DNA of 8,298 nucleotides from Candidatus Poseidoniales archaeon (GTDB lineage Archaea; Thermoplasmatota; Poseidoniia; Poseidoniales; Thalassarchaeaceae): the NCBI GenBank assembly GCA_028821815.1, contig JAPKEY010000062.1, positions 1-8,298 of the forward strand, in the 5' to 3' direction. Below are positions 4,956-8,298 of this stretch, one piece after another. A program made the position numbers and the translations under genes. Position 1 is the first letter of the stretch. Each line of letters begins with the position of its first letter. The notes below the pieces were generated by a model. That model did no database searches and was not told the DNA's origin. It saw nothing but the letters and a program-made list of their open reading frames with translations.

Positions 4956-7900
4956 ATGCGCACCCAGCGTATGCCATGGGCGACACCACTCATCCTGAGT
5001 CTGTTGATGCTGGGGATGAGCATGACAATGTTTGTTCAGGCGCCAGAAACCGCACTTTCTGGTGATAATTTGTCCAATGATGTGGGGTTGAATGAACCGA
5101 CATCTGTCGCGGTTCAAGTTGCAGATGGCAGTTCTTCAGCTCTCAAAGCAGAGGTTCCTGTAGGCCATACAGTCGAATCCATTGATCTCTCACTCACCCC
5201 CGATGCACTCGCTTACAGTGATGGCTTCTCTTGGTCTGGCGAATCAGATTGGAATGCTTCGGGAGCTGTGTTGGACAAAATCAACATCAACATTTCTGAT
5301 GGATTACAATTGCTCCCTCAAGAATGGGTTTGGGATTTTGAGAATTCCAATCAAGGCTGGTCATTGGCTTCCTCGGGTGGTTGGGCTAGGGGTTACGATT
5401 CAACCCTCGGGGTTAATGGCGGTGTTCATGGCGGTACAAAGGCGATTTACACCTACAATGGAAATTACCCCAATTCCATGTCTGGTACGCATTGGGCGAC
5501 CAGTCCAACCATTGATTGCTCTGGATGCAGCGGGACTTGGAACTTACAATACTGGAAGCGATTAGGTGTCGAATATCACTACTACGACCACGCCTATATT
5601 CAGGTCAAAAATCCACAAGGAAGTTGGGTTCAAATCTATTCAAGTACTGGTACGATTAACGATGGTTCCTACCAACTCGTGACAACCAATATTGCCAGTT
5701 ATGTGCAGAACAACCCCGCATTCCAGGTTCGATTTGGTTTGGGTTCCACCGATAGTTCTGTGACCTACACGGGTTGGAACGTTGACGATGTATCTATTTC
5801 TCCAGCCGGTGGTGGTGGAGGTGGTGAAGAGGCAAATTGGACGAGTGCCCGATTTGGACCCGGTATCTCAGGTACATATGGTATGGAAGGTGCACGCTAT
5901 GGTATCAGCTCTATTGATGCGACGATTCCAAACGGTGCCGATTTACGACTGTCAGTTCTAGACGGTGTATCCAAAACACCTATCCCTGGGTTTTCCGATT
6001 TGGATCCAACTTGGGTCGATCTCGGTTCAATTGACCCCGAAAAGCACCCCAGTCTTCGTCTCAAACTGTACTTTGATGCAAGGGGCGGTGCTCTCTCGCC
6101 AATCGTTCATCAAATCCACATGAACCATCGATATGGCACCTCATTCGCATCAAATCCAGTGGATGCAGGCTGGTCGTTGAATGGCATGAATTGGAACAAT
6201 GGGCAAATCAGTGGTTCAAACGGTGCAACAGCAACCTCCCCTATTTTCACATCTCACCGCGCTATTTCACAGATTCAATTCTCTTCATCTTCATCCAGTT
6301 CGTATACCCTTGAGGCCTCAGTCGATGGTGGTGTGTGGCAAAGTGCCGCCCCCAGTGGGATTTCCACCTTGGCAGATTATGGTAGCACAATCCAGATCCG
6401 CATCACCTGCAACGGCTCGTGCAGCCTCACTGACCTAACATTGGAAATTCTTGGTGGCCATTTACCCACGAGTCCACAATTTGACATTGGACAAGATGGG
6501 TGGACGGAATGGGAGTTTTCGCATCCACATATTTCCAATTGGGGCTGGCAAGATCGATTCACAAATGGCGACCTTTCTTCTGATATGTCTTGGGCCGCAC
6601 CGGGGCTGAAACAGATTGGTTTGCTACTACCAAAGAGTGGTTTAGAATCGTTTTCCGTAGAACTTGCCCCGTTTTCATCGACGCACCCAGTCGATGTATC
6701 TTTGACGCTTAGTGGAACTACAATCACTACGAAGAATATTGGATTCACCACCGACTCCGAAACCTTTGTACTTACACCAGCGGAAATTCACAGTCTCAAT
6801 ACCGAACTTAACAACGCCTCTACTTTCTGGAATGTTGGAAGTGACATCGAATATGCCATTGCAACGATCGATGTTCAGGGAACATCTGGTTCCCTGCGTG
6901 TAGGTGGATTATCTGCAATTCATCGCCCAGTTGTTGATTTATCATTCGCTGTGGATTCCGCATTTGTGATGTCGATGAATCAGGCACTCCCCAGTGCCCA
7001 AATTCTATCGCAGAATCGCATGGTACCATTGACACTACAATCCAGTACACCCGGGGCTTTCATTGGGGTGATTACTGGCTTAGTGACATCCGAAAACGTT
7101 GTACTTGATTCAGCAGCCCTTTCGAACTTCTCCCAATGGGCACCTGTAACTCCATCTTGGCAATGGATGGAACTGAATCTGAATTATTCTTGGAATGATG
7201 GAATAGCCGATCATTTGTCGGTCACGGTGGAAACAGATGGAGCACGCGCCTTCTATGAATTCCCTGTGGATGGGGCAGCCTATGCGATGACGCGTATGGA
7301 CGGCACCTCAGCCTCCCCTCTTCAGTTCAAGGATTCGAATGGCGGGGCAATTTTTTCTCTAAACAATCAGAATCTCGCTGTAACCTTACCATTCCAGACA
7401 TCAGCCAGCCTGGATGATTCTGATCAGTTCAAGATCAGCGCATCATTGTATATGGCAAACGGCGCCCCATCTCCACCGCATATTGAGATTGCAGGCCAAT
7501 CTAGCCAAGGTGTTGAAAATGATGTTCAAATCTCTGGTTGGCAGGTCTACAATGAGTTGGGGCACGTTATCCCTGAATCTATGTCCTATTTGCGTTCTAG
7601 CAGTCCGATTTCCGTCGAAGTTCAACTTGGATTTGAAGGTTTATCTTCCGTTTTCGGACAGGGGTATGAAACCATCAATCCCCGAAGTGGGGATTTGCGA
7701 GTACATCTCCTGGAAAATGGTGTCGGTAAATTGAATACGACAACTATCAATGAAGGTATCGTTCGATTTGACTTTAGCACTCAATCAGGAACCGGAAATG
7801 CCACATATTCAATTGAGGTAGAACCATTGACGGGGCAAGAATTTATTTCAGCAATCGCAATGAATCGAACCTTCACAGTGGACTCACTCAATCCACAAGT

Positions 7901-8298
7901 GGTTGGACAAAATATCGCACAATATGATCATCGTTTACCTTCTCCAAATCAATTGATTCAACTAGAAATTTATGATCGCCCAGTCCTACCTACTGATCTA
8001 ACATTGATGGTTTGGAGAGAGTGGGTTGAAGATGTAAATGTGAATGGTATTATCGAAGAGAATGAATTCACACCCATGCCTCTACAAACACCGGCAGACT
8101 TGAGCACCTCAACAGGTAACTACACTCTACTTATCGATGATACTGCAGCTGATGATGGTGATTTGGTCGCGGCCTATGTCACCGGGGCAGATCCGGCTGG
8201 AAATGCAATTACCGATGGTGGCACTTCAGGGGAATCATCGCAATTATTCACCTACCAGGTTCTTCCAGACGGCCCACCTCTACTTCCAGGACAAGGTG
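4956..8298 (+). CDS. Giant secreted multidomain beta-rich protein (MAM-like, Ig-like, EF-hand-type loop), open at the right edge
   Basis: An uninterrupted frame of 1,114 codons continues past the window. The start at 4956 (MRTQRMPW) gives a classical signal peptide: basic n-region, hydrophobic core at about 10-27 and a likely cut after VQA (residue 29). ATGs at 4887 and 4971 are alternatives; no Shine-Dalgarno is seen. Residues about 126-282 (starting WDFENSNQGW, ending GWNVDDVSI) resemble the MAM/immune-inhibitor-A C-terminal jelly-roll domain, with a CSGC pair at 188/191. A six-glycine linker (285-290) follows. Another segment from about 406 (GWSLNGMNW) carries C485/C489. DIGQDGWTEWEF (510-521) matches a motif seen in archaeal surface proteins. 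The C-terminal part looks Ig-like and contains a canonical EF-hand loop, DVNVNGIIEENE (1026-1037). Twelve N-x-S/T sequons are present. No transmembrane or catalytic domain is visible. It is probably an adhesin, envelope or extracellular-matrix protein, or the binding part of an enzyme lying further right. Confidence 0.85.
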   Translation, partial: MRTQRMPWATPLILSLLMLGMSMTMFVQAPETALSGDNLSNDVGLNEPTSVAVQVADGSSSALKAEVPVGHTVESIDLSLTPDALAYSDGFSWSGESDWNASGAVLDKININISDGLQLLPQEWVWDFENSNQGWSLASSGGWARGYDSTLGVNGGVHGGTKAIYTYNGNYPNSMSGTHWATSPTIDCSGCSGTWNLQYWKRLGVEYHYYDHAYIQVKNPQGSWVQIYSSTGTINDGSYQLVTTNIASYVQNNPAFQVRFGLGSTDSSVTYTGWNVDDVSISPAGGGGGGEEANWTSARFGPGISGTYGMEGARYGISSIDATIPNGADLRLSVLDGVSKTPIPGFSDLDPTWVDLGSIDPEKHPSLRLKLYFDARGGALSPIVHQIHMNHRYGTSFASNPVDAGWSLNGMNWNNGQISGSNGATATSPIFTSHRAISQIQFSSSSSSSYTLEASVDGGVWQSAAPSGISTLADYGSTIQIRITCNGSCSLTDLTLEILGGHLPTSPQFDIGQDGWTEWEFSHPHISNWGWQDRFTNGDLSSDMSWAAPGLKQIGLLLPKSGLESFSVELAPFSSTHPVDVSLTLSGTTITTKNIGFTTDSETFVLTPAEIHSLNTELNNASTFWNVGSDIEYAIATIDVQGTSGSLRVGGLSAIHRPVVDLSFAVDSAFVMSMNQALPSAQILSQNRMVPLTLQSSTPGAFIGVITGLVTSENVVLDSAALSNFSQWAPVTPSWQWMELNLNYSWNDGIADHLSVTVETDGARAFYEFPVDGAAYAMTRMDGTSASPLQFKDSNGGAIFSLNNQNLAVTLPFQTSASLDDSDQFKISASLYMANGAPSPPHIEIAGQSSQGVENDVQISGWQVYNELGHVIPESMSYLRSSSPISVEVQLGFEGLSSVFGQGYETINPRSGDLRVHLLENGVGKLNTTTINEGIVRFDFSTQSGTGNATYSIEVEPLTGQEFISAIAMNRTFTVDSLNPQVVGQNIAQYDHRLPSPNQLIQLEIYDRPVLPTDLTLMVWREWVEDVNVNGIIEENEFTPMPLQTPADLSTSTGNYTLLIDDTAADDGDLVAAYVTGADPAGNAITDGGTSGESSQLFTYQVLPDGPPLLPGQG
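8031..8066 (+). other. EF-hand-type calcium-binding loop in the secreted protein
   Basis: The 12 residues DVNVNGIIEENE meet the EF-hand loop rule: D at 1, N at 3, N at 5, G at 6, I at 8, E at 9 and E at 12. No clear flanking helix pair is seen, so it is more likely a calcium-stabilising insert in an Ig-like or dockerin-like context than a full EF-hand domain. Confidence 0.6.

Noticed and set aside
6377..6751. Minus-strand frame of 124 codons within the secreted-protein gene
   Set aside because: It is antisense to a continuous, compositionally consistent plus-strand frame and has no recognisable domain or ribosome binding site.
1..8298. CRISPR array, insertion sequence, integrase or attachment site, including use of the tRNA-Lys as an integration site
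   Set aside because: No direct-repeat array, transposase motif, terminal inverted repeats or duplicated tRNA 3' end is visible in the window.

Overview
The window looks like a fragment of an archaeal genome. The best guess is a planktonic marine euryarchaeon of the Marine Group II / Poseidoniales type. The support is an archaeal-type asparaginyl-tRNA synthetase of about 440 residues, a tRNA-Lys with no encoded CCA tail, two archaeal-style family 2 glycosyltransferase-like proteins with C-terminal membrane hairpins, and a very large secreted beta-rich protein. Genes that begin a transcription unit have no clear Shine-Dalgarno sequence, while internal genes have strong ones, as expected where leaderless transcripts are common. 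The lineage is an inference; no single marker proves it.

Layout. Left block, minus strand (about 1-1423): a GT2 glycosyltransferase, then a three-helix membrane protein with a Cys-Cys motif resembling MerT mercuric transporters (4-bp stop/start overlap), then the first 42 codons of an unrecognised gene that leaves the window at the left edge. Its ribosome binding site lies over the end of the MerT-like gene. Divergent from this block, on the plus strand (1504-2340), is a GT2-like protein whose catalytic motifs look eroded but whose C-terminal membrane hairpin is typical of archaeal GT2 enzymes. It converges, with an 8-bp overlap, on the next block.

Central block, minus strand (4844 down to 2333): ribose-5-phosphate isomerase (rpiA), tRNA-Lys(CUU), asparaginyl-tRNA synthetase (asnS) and an 80-residue two-helix membrane protein. 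Gaps are short, so co-transcription is plausible.

Right block, plus strand (4956 to the right edge): a single open reading frame of at least 1,114 codons that runs off the window. It encodes an exported, multidomain, beta-rich protein with a signal peptide, a MAM/immune-inhibitor-A-like module, Cys pairs, Ig-like segments and a canonical EF-hand-type calcium loop. The 111-bp divergent region between it and rpiA holds an imperfect inverted repeat.

The window therefore holds housekeeping translation and sugar-phosphate genes flanked by cell-envelope functions (glycosyl transfer, membrane transport, a giant surface or secreted protein). I see no mobile element, CRISPR array, integrase or phage gene. 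No gap without a gene exceeds about 111 bp. The least explained elements are the MerT-like and partial genes in the glycosyltransferase operon, the degenerate GT2-like protein and the giant secreted protein.
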